Source of the DNA: Bacillota bacterium
GTDB lineage: Bacteria > Bacillota > UBA4882 > UBA10575
Reading direction: 5' to 3'
DNA: 64,000 bases
Assembly: GCA_029782135.1 (NCBI GenBank)
Contig: JAKOVI010000073.1
Span: 1-64,000 of the forward strand
Position 1 is the first letter of the stretch. Each line of letters opens with the position of its first letter. Of the stretch, positions 16,991-26,039 are shown piece by piece. The notes under the pieces are model-generated. The model saw only the letters and a list, made by a program, of their open reading frames with translations, had not been told where the DNA came from and made no database searches. Position numbers and translations under genes: made by a program.

Positions 16991-17089
16991 TTAAGGGAAT
17001 TGCATAATGTTGACAGATAGTTTACGACGAGTTGTGGAAGTGCTGTCTTCCGCCGACCGGTTTTTCACTTTGATTATGCGATTCCTTAA
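16991..17089 (+). promoter_or_regulatory. structured leader of tuf copy 1
   Basis: A 17-bp long-range stem is formed by 16991-17008 and 17073-17089, with one bulged G and one G-U pair. The roughly 64-nt enclosed region has an inner 7-bp hairpin (GTGGAAG with CTTCCGC, near 17034-17053). The stem ends 40 nt before the tuf start. There is no T-run, so it is not a plain terminator. The gap upstream (16883-16990) is AT-rich. Its only weak promoter candidate is TTGTAA (16962-16967), a 17-nt spacer and TCTTAT. Confidence 0.6.
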
Positions 17090-17128
17090 TTTGCGTTAAT
17101 ATAAACCTGAAATAAGGGAGGATTAAAA

Positions 17129-18331
<1,203 letters not shown>

Positions 18332-18354
18332 GTTTAAGGTTTAAGATTTAATAT

Positions 18355-18396
18355 AAGGAAGCCGGAGAACGCACGGAATCCGGCTTCCTTGTTTTT
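18355..18396 (+). terminator. intrinsic terminator of tuf copy 1
   Basis: A perfect 12-bp stem (18355-18366 with 18379-18390) is followed by a T-rich tail. Confidence 0.9.
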
Positions 18397-18433
18397 GTTT
18401 AAGATGGTTCCAAGAAGAAAAATGGAGAAAGCC

Positions 18434-18463
18434 TTGACAAGGAGACAGGTAGTATGGTAAATT
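18434..18463 (+). promoter_or_regulatory. promoter for rpmG-secE-nusG and L11-L1 genes
   Basis: Consensus TTGACA (18434-18439) is followed after 18 nt by TAAATT (18458-18463), preceded by TG at the extended -10 position. It lies 68 nt before rpmG. Confidence 0.55.
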
Positions 18464-18530
18464 CTATTGAGTGATCTACATGTTTTGCGGCTTCTTTTTT
18501 TTCGCTCATTTTATGCTGGAGGTGGAGACG

Positions 18531-18680
18531 GTGCGCGAGGGAATTACCTTGGCTTGTAATGAATGTAAAAACAGAAATTACCGCACCACTAAAAACAAAA
18601 AGAACACTACGGAGCGGTTAGAACTTAAAAAGTATTGTAAGTTTTGCCGTCAGGCAACAATACATCGAGAAACCCGTTAA
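18531..18680 (+). CDS. rpmG: 50S ribosomal protein L33 (bL33)
   Basis: A 49-residue protein of the zinc-binding L33 form with two CxxC pairs, CNEC and CKFC. GTG 18531 follows GGAGGTGGAG at good spacing and gives the standard 49-residue length; ATG 18513 would lie upstream of that site. The rpmG-secE-nusG order is typical of Firmicutes. Confidence 0.93.
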   Translation: MREGITLACNECKNRNYRTTKNKKNTTERLELKKYCKFCRQATIHRETR

Positions 18681-18694
18681 AGGTGGGAAAGACG

Positions 18695-18895
18695 ATGGCA
18701 ACAAAAAAATCCGGAAAGAATGTTTCCAACTTTTTTCGGAACACCGTTGCTGAATTGAAGAAAGTGGCATGGCCGAACCGCCGTGAAGTTTCAACATATA
18801 CGGTTTTTGTCCTGGTCACGGTGGTCGTGGTGGCCTTGACGATCTTCTTTTTTGACTCGATTTTAAGCTTGCTCATCTCCCGGGCTATTAAGTAA
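18695..18895 (+). CDS. secE: preprotein translocase subunit SecE
   Basis: A 66-residue single-span SecE. A basic N-terminus leads into the amphipathic ELKKVAWPNRREV signature (about 22-34), followed by one transmembrane helix (about 39-62). It clamps SecY in the translocon. ATG 18695 is chosen over an upstream in-frame start because AAAGGTGGGA precedes it. The partner secY is at 43895. Confidence 0.93.
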   Translation: MATKKSGKNVSNFFRNTVAELKKVAWPNRREVSTYTVFVLVTVVVVALTIFFFDSILSLLISRAIK

Positions 18896-18907
18896 GCTTT
18901 AATAGTA

Positions 18908-19447
18908 ATGAGTGTGATGACCGTGGAAAAAGCTTGGTATGTGATCCATACCTACTCAGGGTATGAGAATAAAGTCAAAGCGAATTTGGAACGCCGGGTC
19001 GCTTCGATGGGGATGGAAGATTTAATCTTCCGTGTTTTGGTCCCCATGGAGGAGGAGTACGAGTACAAGGACGGCAAACGCAAGCTGACGAAGAAGAAGG
19101 TTTATCCCGGTTATGTCCTGGTCGAGATGATTATGACCGATGATTCTTGGTATGTCGTACGCAATACGCCCGGAGTAACCGGTTTTGTCGGCCCCGGTTC
19201 CAAACCAATCCCCTTGCAAGAAGGAGAGATTGAGACGATTCTCCGGCGGATGGGCGTGGTTGAACCCCGGCCGAAACTGGATTTCGCGATCGGCGAAATG
19301 GTCCGGGTCATCAGGGGCCCGTTTGAGAATTTTTCCGGAACGATCGAGGAGATCAATCCGGAAAGGGGTAAACTTAAAGTGCTTGTCTCCATGTTTGGCC
19401 GGGAGACTCCGGTTGAATTGGAATATAACCAGGTTGAAAAGTATTAA
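18908..19447 (+). CDS. nusG: transcription elongation/antitermination factor NusG
   Basis: A 179-residue NusG. The N-terminal NGN domain begins KAWYVIHTYSGYENKVK and continues to VRNTPGVTGFVG. The C-terminal KOW domain contains MVRVIRGPFENFSGTIEEI. It binds RNA polymerase and modulates pausing and termination. ATG 18908 and ATG 18917 are both possible, and neither has a clear Shine-Dalgarno, which is unusual here. Translation may be coupled to secE, whose stop is 12 nt upstream. Confidence 0.95.
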   Translation: MSVMTVEKAWYVIHTYSGYENKVKANLERRVASMGMEDLIFRVLVPMEEEYEYKDGKRKLTKKKVYPGYVLVEMIMTDDSWYVVRNTPGVTGFVGPGSKPIPLQEGEIETILRRMGVVEPRPKLDFAIGEMVRVIRGPFENFSGTIEEINPERGKLKVLVSMFGRETPVELEYNQVEKY

Positions 19448-19483
19448 CCCTATCGAATCTCTAGATAAGGAGGTGTCAGGACG

Positions 19484-19909
19484 ATGGCCAAAAAAGTTGC
19501 TGCAATCATTAAATTACAGATTCCGGCTGGGAAAGCCACTCCTGCTCCACCGGTTGGACCGGCGCTTGGACAACATGCGGTGAACATTATGGAGTTCACG
19601 AAAGCTTTTAACGAGCGGACAGCCAGCCAAGCCGGGATGATTATTCCGGTGGTCATTACGGTGTATGAAGATCGTTCCTTTACGTTCGTCACGAAAACCC
19701 CGCCGGTTCCGGTTTTAATTAAGAAGGCGCTCAATTTGGAGAAGGCGTCTGGGGTTCCGAACAAAGAAAAGGTCGGCAAACTCAACCTTGACCAGGTCAG
19801 AGAGATTGCCCAATTAAAAATGGTGGACTTAAATGCGGCCAGCCTGGAAGCGGCCATGTCCATGGTTGAAGGCACTGCCCGCAGTATGGGCATTGTGGTG
19901 GAGAAGTAA
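19484..19909 (+). CDS. rplK: 50S ribosomal protein L11 (uL11)
   Basis: A 141-residue L11 with the conserved N-terminal [21 protein letters not shown] segment and a C-terminal rRNA-binding domain. It forms the GTPase-associated centre with 23S rRNA and L10/L12. It is preceded by AAGGAGG and followed by rplA after 77 nt. Confidence 0.97.
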   Translation: MAKKVAAIIKLQIPAGKATPAPPVGPALGQHAVNIMEFTKAFNERTASQAGMIIPVVITVYEDRSFTFVTKTPPVPVLIKKALNLEKASGVPNKEKVGKLNLDQVREIAQLKMVDLNAASLEAAMSMVEGTARSMGIVVEK

Positions 19910-19986
19910 GATAGCCTCTTCCCTTCGTGGGAGGATGCGCGCCTTGCGAAGTATCCGTTTGAACCACTAACAAGGAGGATTTAAAT

Positions 19987-20697
19987 ATGCCGAAACACGG
20001 TAAGAAGTATGCGGAGATGGCGAAAGCGATCGACCGCGAAAAACTATATGAACCGCTGGAAGCGTTTGAACTCTTAAAACAGATTGTGAAATCCGGTTTT
20101 GACCAGACCGTGGAAGTCGCGATGCGTCTGGGGGTTGATCCCCGGCATGCCGACCAACAGGTCAGAGGAACCGTGGTCCTTCCCCACGGGACGGGGAAAA
20201 CGGTCCGGGTCTTGGTCTTTGCCAAAGGCGACAAAGCCAGAGAGGCTGAAGAAGCCGGCGCCGACCGGGTCGGGGCGGAAGAGATCGCCGAGGAGATCCA
20301 GAAAGGTTGGCTTGATTTTGACGTCGCGGTGGCCACTCCCGATATGATGGGGGTAGTCGGGCGTTTGGGTAAAATTTTGGGGCCGAAAGGCTTAATGCCC
20401 AACCCCAAGACCGGTACGGTGACCATGGATGTCGCCAAAGCGGTCCAGGAGATTAAAGCCGGTAAAGTTGAGTACCGGGTCGACAAAACCGGGATTATTC
20501 ATGTGCCCATTGGGAAACTCTCGTTCACGGCGGAACAGTTGTTTGAGAATTTCAAGCGTTTGGCCGGGGCGGTCATTAAAGCGAAACCGGCGGGTGCCAA
20601 GGGCACTTATTTGAAATCGATCGCTGTTTCCTCGACCCACAGCCCGGGAATCAAGGTTTCCCCGCAGGCGACCAGCTTGGTGGCTGCCAGTGAATAA
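19987..20697 (+). CDS. rplA: 50S ribosomal protein L1 (uL1)
   Basis: A 236-residue L1 forming the mobile L1 stalk. The signature region with [20 protein letters not shown] is intact at about 118-137. In other bacteria L1 represses its own rplK-rplA mRNA. No obvious L1 target was identified here. The last roughly 15 residues are a short Ser/Ala-rich tail. Confidence 0.97.
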   Translation: MPKHGKKYAEMAKAIDREKLYEPLEAFELLKQIVKSGFDQTVEVAMRLGVDPRHADQQVRGTVVLPHGTGKTVRVLVFAKGDKAREAEEAGADRVGAEEIAEEIQKGWLDFDVAVATPDMMGVVGRLGKILGPKGLMPNPKTGTVTMDVAKAVQEIKAGKVEYRVDKTGIIHVPIGKLSFTAEQLFENFKRLAGAVIKAKPAGAKGTYLKSIAVSSTHSPGIKVSPQATSLVAASE

Positions 20698-20755
20698 CCG
20701 GCGGCGTGGCCGGACGGTTTTTCAGGTTAAAACTTAAGCATCATGACAATTGAAT

Positions 20756-20891
20756 AGGAGCGCATATAAGCGCCTCTCGCCATAGACAGCAGGTATCCTT
20801 GAAAGGATTTAATGATCTTCGCCTGCCGAGGTTGGGAAGAACTTCGTTAATTGACGGAGCCCTCTTGTCTGTTCTATGGGGCTCCTTTTCT
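20756..20891 (+). ncRNA. L10 leader (ribosomal protein attenuator) before rplJ-rplL
   Basis: The 222-nt gap between rplA and rplJ matches the Firmicute L10 leader. CCATAGACAG (20780-20789) can pair with CTGTTCTATGG (20869-20879) to form the closing helix. The conserved GCAGGT and CCTGCCGAGGT segments lie between. A competing terminator follows: GGAGCCC (20856-20862) with GGGCTCC (20879-20885), then a T-rich tail. The two folds overlap at 20869-20879 and are mutually exclusive. Excess L10(L12)4 complex is expected to stabilise the first fold and change read-through. Confidence 0.88.
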
Positions 20892-20919
20892 TTTCTAAAC
20901 TAGAATAGGAGGTGAACAG

Positions 20920-21444
20920 ATGGCCAGACCGGAAAAGGAAGCAGTTGTTGCCGAAGTGCACGAGAAACTAACCAAATCCCAGGCCGTGGTTTTGGTTGAC
21001 TTCCGCGGTTTAACCGTGGAGGAAGCGACTGAGCTGCGCAAGAATTTACGCGCCGCCGGCGTCGAGTTAAGGGTGGTGAAGAATACCCTAACGAAGTTAG
21101 CAGCCCAAAAGGCGGAATTACCGGGATTAGAAACCTATCTAGAGGGCCCGACCGCATTGGCCTTTGGTTATCAGGATCCGGTCGCTCCGGCGAAAATATT
21201 GGCGGAATTTGCGAAAGACCATAAGAAACTGGAACTAAAAGGAGGCGTCCTGGAGGGTAGGGTGATTGACCAGGCGGAAGTAAAGGCTTTGGCTGAACTA
21301 CCGTCCCGTGAAGTCATCCTTGGCCAATTGGCCGGTCTCCTGCAGGCTCCGATACGGAATCTGGTTTATGTCCTGTCGGCGCCGATCCGGAATACCGCTT
21401 ATGTTCTGGAAGCGATTCGCAAGAAACAAGCTGGAGAAGCTTAA
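20920..21444 (+). CDS. rplJ: 50S ribosomal protein L10 (uL10)
   Basis: A 174-residue L10. The N-terminal rRNA-binding part contains VVLVDFRGLTVEEATELR and VVKNTL. The C-terminal helix (about 135-174) recruits L7/L12 dimers. It sits directly behind the L10 leader and is expected to regulate itself with L12. TAGGAGGTG precedes the ATG. Confidence 0.97.
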   Translation: MARPEKEAVVAEVHEKLTKSQAVVLVDFRGLTVEEATELRKNLRAAGVELRVVKNTLTKLAAQKAELPGLETYLEGPTALAFGYQDPVAPAKILAEFAKDHKKLELKGGVLEGRVIDQAEVKALAELPSREVILGQLAGLLQAPIRNLVYVLSAPIRNTAYVLEAIRKKQAGEA

Positions 21445-21517
21445 GGTTAAGGGTGTGACCCACCAATGAAGAAAAATCAATTAAAAAACAAGCATTAAAA
21501 ACAAGGGGGATTATTAA

Positions 21518-21895
21518 ATGCCTAAAGTTAATGAAGTTTTGGAAATCGTAAAGGGAATGTCCGTTCTGGAGTTAAATGAACTGGTCAAAGCTTTTGAGGA
21601 AGAGTTTGGAGTTTCGGCGGCTGCTCCGGTTGCGGTGGCTGCTCCGGTTGCCGGTGCGGCAGCGGCTGCTCCGGTCGAAGAGAAGACTGAATTCGATGTC
21701 ATTCTGGCCAGTGCCGGCGACAAGAAGATCAACGTGATCAAAGTCGTCCGCGAACTGACCGGGCTCGGGCTGAAGGAAGCCAAGGACCTGGTTGACGGCG
21801 CTCCGAAGCCGGTTAAAGAGGGTGTCTCGAAAGAGGTCGCCGAAGATATCAAGGCCAAATTGGAAGAGGCCGGGGCGACGGTCGAAATCAAGTAA
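21518..21895 (+). CDS. rplL: 50S ribosomal protein L7/L12 (bL12)
   Basis: A 125-residue L12. An N-terminal dimerisation domain is followed by an Ala/Pro/Val-rich hinge (about 36-55) and a C-terminal factor-binding domain with [20 protein letters not shown]. It recruits and stimulates EF-Tu, EF-G and other translation GTPases. A strong terminator separates it from rpoB, which therefore depends mainly on its own promoter. Confidence 0.97.
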   Translation: MPKVNEVLEIVKGMSVLELNELVKAFEEEFGVSAAAPVAVAAPVAGAAAAAPVEEKTEFDVILASAGDKKINVIKVVRELTGLGLKEAKDLVDGAPKPVKEGVSKEVAEDIKAKLEEAGATVEIK

Positions 21896-21912
21896 GGATC
21901 AGTTAAAAAAAG

Positions 21913-21947
21913 AGAGAGGCTGCTGCCAAAGCGCCTCTCTTTTTTTC
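21913..21947 (+). terminator. intrinsic terminator after rplL
   Basis: AGAGAGGC (21913-21920) pairs with GCCTCTCT (21933-21940), followed by seven T. Confidence 0.9.
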
Positions 21948-21968
21948 TATAATTTTGGATAATTGGCA

Positions 21969-21997
21969 TTGACAATAAAAAAAAATAATGATATCAT
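21969..21997 (+). promoter_or_regulatory. sigma-A promoter for rpoB-rpoC
   Basis: Consensus TTGACA (21969-21974), a 17-nt spacer and TATCAT (21992-21997) lie just past the rplL terminator. Transcription would begin near 22004, leaving a leader of about 430 nt before rpoB. Confidence 0.78.
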
Positions 21998-22003
21998 TTT
22001 ATA

Positions 22004-22431
22004 TTGCTGACGTGTTCGCTTCTCTACCTCCGCATTATCACCGTTTTATATTGTAGGTGATTTATATATTTCCCAAGCAGTTTTTTTACTTATTCCGTGT
22101 TTATCTTTCAAAAAGCAAGCTCTTTTGGCAGGGGTAGCAAGGGGTTAGCCTTGCTTTTGCCATTTATTGCTCTTTTGTGCCGCGCGGGCCCGTTCATTCA
22201 TCAACATTTCCGTTTATATTTTATAACGGTTGGCGCAAAAAAGCAAACCTTGTTTCGAAAAAATCTGCGGGGCGGTAGGATGCTTCTTATGCGTGGTGCC
22301 ATGCTCATCGTCCACGCAGTTTGTTCTTAAAAAAAGAAATTGTATAGTTCGGAAGGTTTTCGGGACAAGAATTATGCAATTTCTCCAGATAAGTACAGGA
22401 TAGTTTAAAAAAGGGGAAGAGGGGTGAGGAT
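22004..22431 (+). promoter_or_regulatory. long structured 5' leader of rpoB-rpoC
   Basis: About 430 nt with no convincing gene. Three hairpins are visible. AGCAAGG with CCTTGCT is at 22136-22155. TGCGTGG with CCACGCA is at 22290-22318. A 16-bp stem with two G-U pairs is formed by 22335-22350 and 22369-22384. AAAAGCAAG (22111-22119) can instead pair with CTTGCTTTT (22150-22158), which excludes the first hairpin, so a switch is possible. The last stem ends 47 nt before rpoB. I do not recognise a known RNA family. Confidence 0.55.
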
Positions 22432-25400
22432 TTGCCGGACGCAATGAATGCAGAAAAGAGAGGGAGAATCAGTTTTTCCAAGATCGATGAGATCCTGGAG
22501 ATACCAAACCTCATTGAAATTCAACAAAAGTCCTACCAATGGTTTTTGGAGAAGGGACTCCGTGAAGTCTTTGAAGATATCTCTCCAATTACCGACTTTA
22601 CAGGAAACCTTGTCCTCCATTTCGTCGATTACACGTTGGGGGAACCCAAATACGATGTTGACGAATGCAAGGAGAGAGACGCCAATTATGCCGCTCCGCT
22701 TCGCGTTAAAGTAAGGTTGATCAACAAGGAGACCGGCGAGGTTAAGGAGCAGGAAGTCTTCATGGGCGATTTCCCGTTGATGACGGAGAAGGGTACGTTT
22801 ATCATCAACGGTGCGGAACGGGTGATCGTCAGCCAGCTGGTCCGTTCTCCGGGGGTGTATTTCGGCAAGAGCGTCGATTCCAGCGGGATAATTCTCTATA
22901 CGGCCAGTATTATTCCCAACCGCGGGGCCTGGCTGGAGTTGGAATTCGACGCGAATAATGTCCTGTACGTCCGGATCGATCGGACCAGAAAGATCCCGGC
23001 TACCGTTCTGCTGAAGGCGATCGGTCTCGCTAATAACGTGCAGATCCTGGAGCGTTATAACCATCACGAAGCGATCCAGAATACTCTGGAACGCGACAAT
23101 ACACAAAACCCGGAAGAAGCACTGATTGAGATCTACAAGCGTCTGCGGCCGGGTGAACCGCCGACCGTGGAGAGTGCCCGTACCCTCTTTGAGATGCTCT
23201 TCTTTGAACCCCGGCGTTATGATCTGGCGGCCGTCGGCCGTTATAAACTGAATAAAAAACTGAAGCTGGACCTGCCGGTCAAATCCATTCCCGCCCACCG
23301 GGATGAAAACGGGAATGAAGTTCCGGCGGTGGAGGCGGTCCGTACCCTGACCCCGGAAGATATCATGCGGGTTGTCGACTACATGCTTGATCTCTTGGAC
23401 GGGAAAGGGGAGGTCGATGATATCGACCACCTGGGGAACCGCCGCCTGAAAAGGGTCGGCGAACTTTTGCAGAACCAGTTCCGGATCGGCCTTTCCCGTT
23501 TGGAACGGGTGGTCCGGGAGCGGATGACCATCCAGGATCTGGATGTCATTACCCCGCAAGCCCTGATCAACATCCGCCCGGTGGTGGCGGCGATCAAAGA
23601 ATTTTTTGGCTCGAGCCAGCTCTCCCAGTTCATGGACCAGACCAATCCGCTGGCCGAATTGACGCATAAGCGGCGGCTCTCCGCCCTTGGACCGGGCGGG
23701 CTCTCGCGGGAACGGGCAGGCTTTGAAGTCCGCGACGTTCACCATTCCCACTACGGCCGGATATGTCCGATCGAGACACCGGAAGGTCCGAATATCGGTT
23801 TAATCGGCTCGTTGACCACCTATGCCCGGATCAATGAGTATGGGTTTATTGACACCCCATACCGGCGCGTGGTTGACGGGAAGGTCACCGATGAGATCGT
23901 CTACCTGACAGCCGATGAAGAGGACGAGTACATTATTGCCCAGGCGAATGAGATGTTCGACCCGGAGACCAGGTTGTTTGTCAACCAGAAAGTTTCAGCC
24001 CGCTATAAGGACCAAATTCTGATTGTGCCGCGGGAGGATGTCAATTTTATGGACGTCTCCCCGAAACAACTTGTCAGTATTGCGACGGCGCTCATCCCGT
24101 TCCTGGAGCATGATGACGCCAACCGGGCGTTGATGGGCTCCAACATGCAGCGCCAGGCAGTTCCGTTGATTGCGACCGAAGCGCCTCTGGTCGGAACCGG
24201 GATGGAGTATAAGGCGGCGGTCGATTCCGGAGTAGTCGTCCTGGCGAAGAACCCCGGGGTGGTTGAGAGGGTCACGACCGACCAGATAATTATCCGGACG
24301 GATAATGGCAAGGAGGACCGGTACAAACTCCAGAAGTTTAAACGCTCCAACCACGGGACTTGTATCAATCAACGCCCGATCGTCCGTCAAGGGCAGCGGG
24401 TCGAAGCCGGTGAAGTCATTGCCGACGGCCCTTCGACCGACCACGGTGAGCTGGCCCTGGGCAAAAATATCCTGGTCGCTTTCATGCCCTGGGAAGGTTA
24501 TAACTACGAAGATGCGATCCTGATCAGTGAAAAACTACTGATGGAAGATACTTTTACTTCGATCCATATTGAAGAATACGAATGTGAAGCCCGTGACACC
24601 AAGTTGGGTCCGGAGGAGATTACACGGGATATCCCCAATACTGCCGAGGGTTCCCTGGATGATCTGGACGAAAACGGGATTATCCGGATCGGCGCTGAAG
24701 TTCACCCCGGCGATATTCTCGTCGGGAAAGTGACGCCGAAGGGCGAGACCGAACTGACGGCCGAGGAGCGCCTCCTCCGGGCGATCTTCGGGGAAAAGGC
24801 CCGCGAGGTCCGGGATACCTCCCTGAAAGTCCCGCATGGTGAATCCGGGAAAGTGGTTGATGTGAAAGTCTTCAGCCGGGAGAACGATGACGAACTTGCC
24901 CCCGGAGTTAATAAGCTGGTCCGGGTCTATGTCGCCCAAAAACGGAAGATTTCCGAAGGTGACAAGATGGCCGGCCGGCACGGGAACAAAGGTGTCATCG
25001 CTAAAGTCTTGCCGGTGGAAGACATGCCGTTCCTTCCGGACGGCACGCCGGTCGAGATAGTCCTGAATCCGCTGGGTGTGCCCTCCCGGATGAATATCGG
25101 TCAGATTATGGAGACGCACTTGGGGTGGGCGGCCAAAGCATTGGGCTTGAAGGTGGCAACCCCGGTCTTTAACGGCGCGACGGAAGAAGAGATCGTGCAA
25201 TACTTGGAAAAAGCCGGCCTCCCGAAGGACGGGAAAATTATGCTTTACGACGGGCGCAGCGGCGAACCGTTCGATAAACCCGTGACCGTCGGTTATATCT
25301 ATATGCTCAAACTGGCCCATCTAGTAGATGATAAGATCCATGCCCGGTCCACCGGCCCTTATTCGCTGGTGACCCAACAACCGCTGGGCGGGAAAGCCCA

Positions 25401-25971
25401 ATTCGGCGGTCAGCGCTTTGGAGAGATGGAGGTTTGGGCGCTCGAAGCTTACGGGGCGGCCCATACCCTCCAAGAGTTGCTGACGGTCAAGTCCGACGAT
25501 GTGGTCGGGCGGGTGAAGACTTACGAAGCGATTGTGAAGGGCGAGAATATTCCGGAACCCGGCGTCCCCGAGGGCTTCAAGGTCTTAATCAAAGAACTGC
25601 AGAGTCTCTGCCTTGATGTCAAGGTATTGGCGGAAGAAGCCGAGGTCGAACTGAAGGATGACGAAGACGATGTCCAGGAGATGGCGAAAGAGCTTGGTCT
25701 GGAGATCGAACAACCGACCTTTGAGAAAGCTTCAGGCGAGAGTGAAGAGTTCGATGAGGAGGATGAGGAGGCCGGGGAAGAGGACGAAGAGATCGACGGC
25801 GAGGAAGAAATGGATTTTGAGGATGACTTTGACCCCACCGAGTACCTGGAAGAAGGGGAAACCGATGACGATGTTGAGCTCGCCGGGGAGTTTGAAGAAG
25901 AGGTTCCTCCCGAGGACGGGGAAGATGAGTTCCCGACCAGCGATCTGCTGAAGGCCATTAAGGAAAAGTAG
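22432..25971 (+). CDS. rpoB: RNA polymerase beta subunit
   Basis: A 1179-residue beta subunit. It starts with the usual [20 protein letters not shown]-like region. The rifampicin pocket ([23 protein letters not shown]) and the C-terminal clamp segment ([20 protein letters not shown]) are intact. The TTG start has GAGGGGTG upstream; ATG 22444 is an alternative. The last 104 residues (from about 1076) form an extremely acidic, probably disordered tail. rpoC follows after 68 nt. Confidence 0.97.
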   Translation: MPDAMNAEKRGRISFSKIDEILEIPNLIEIQQKSYQWFLEKGLREVFEDISPITDFTGNLVLHFVDYTLGEPKYDVDECKERDANYAAPLRVKVRLINKETGEVKEQEVFMGDFPLMTEKGTFIINGAERVIVSQLVRSPGVYFGKSVDSSGIILYTASIIPNRGAWLELEFDANNVLYVRIDRTRKIPATVLLKAIGLANNVQILERYNHHEAIQNTLERDNTQNPEEALIEIYKRLRPGEPPTVESARTLFEMLFFEPRRYDLAAVGRYKLNKKLKLDLPVKSIPAHRDENGNEVPAVEAVRTLTPEDIMRVVDYMLDLLDGKGEVDDIDHLGNRRLKRVGELLQNQFRIGLSRLERVVRERMTIQDLDVITPQALINIRPVVAAIKEFFGSSQLSQFMDQTNPLAELTHKRRLSALGPGGLSRERAGFEVRDVHHSHYGRICPIETPEGPNIGLIGSLTTYARINEYGFIDTPYRRVVDGKVTDEIVYLTADEEDEYIIAQANEMFDPETRLFVNQKVSARYKDQILIVPREDVNFMDVSPKQLVSIATALIPFLEHDDANRALMGSNMQRQAVPLIATEAPLVGTGMEYKAAVDSGVVVLAKNPGVVERVTTDQIIIRTDNGKEDRYKLQKFKRSNHGTCINQRPIVRQGQRVEAGEVIADGPSTDHGELALGKNILVAFMPWEGYNYEDAILISEKLLMEDTFTSIHIEEYECEARDTKLGPEEITRDIPNTAEGSLDDLDENGIIRIGAEVHPGDILVGKVTPKGETELTAEERLLRAIFGEKAREVRDTSLKVPHGESGKVVDVKVFSRENDDELAPGVNKLVRVYVAQKRKISEGDKMAGRHGNKGVIAKVLPVEDMPFLPDGTPVEIVLNPLGVPSRMNIGQIMETHLGWAAKALGLKVATPVFNGATEEEIVQYLEKAGLPKDGKIMLYDGRSGEPFDKPVTVGYIYMLKLAHLVDDKIHARSTGPYSLVTQQPLGGKAQFGGQRFGEMEVWALEAYGAAHTLQELLTVKSDDVVGRVKTYEAIVKGENIPEPGVPEGFKVLIKELQSLCLDVKVLAEEAEVELKDDEDDVQEMAKELGLEIEQPTFEKASGESEEFDEEDEEAGEEDEEIDGEEEMDFEDDFDPTEYLEEGETDDDVELAGEFEEEVPPEDGEDEFPTSDLLKAIKEK

Positions 25972-26039
25972 TACCCGCTTTTGCCGGTGGCGAAAACGAA
26001 GTGACCAAGTAAAATTTTGGGTCAGGGAGGGATTGATCC

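Noticed and set aside
17010-17015. TTGACA inside the tuf leader as a promoter
   Set aside because: No -10-like hexamer lies 16-18 nt downstream, and the site is within the paired region.
22097-22330. A 77-codon reading frame in the rpoB leader
   Set aside because: No ribosome-binding site, no recognisable domain, and it crosses two hairpins of the leader.
22405-23751. A 448-codon open frame antisense to rpoB
   Set aside because: It is the mirror of a conserved GC-rich gene, has no ribosome-binding site, and its sequence shows no domain.
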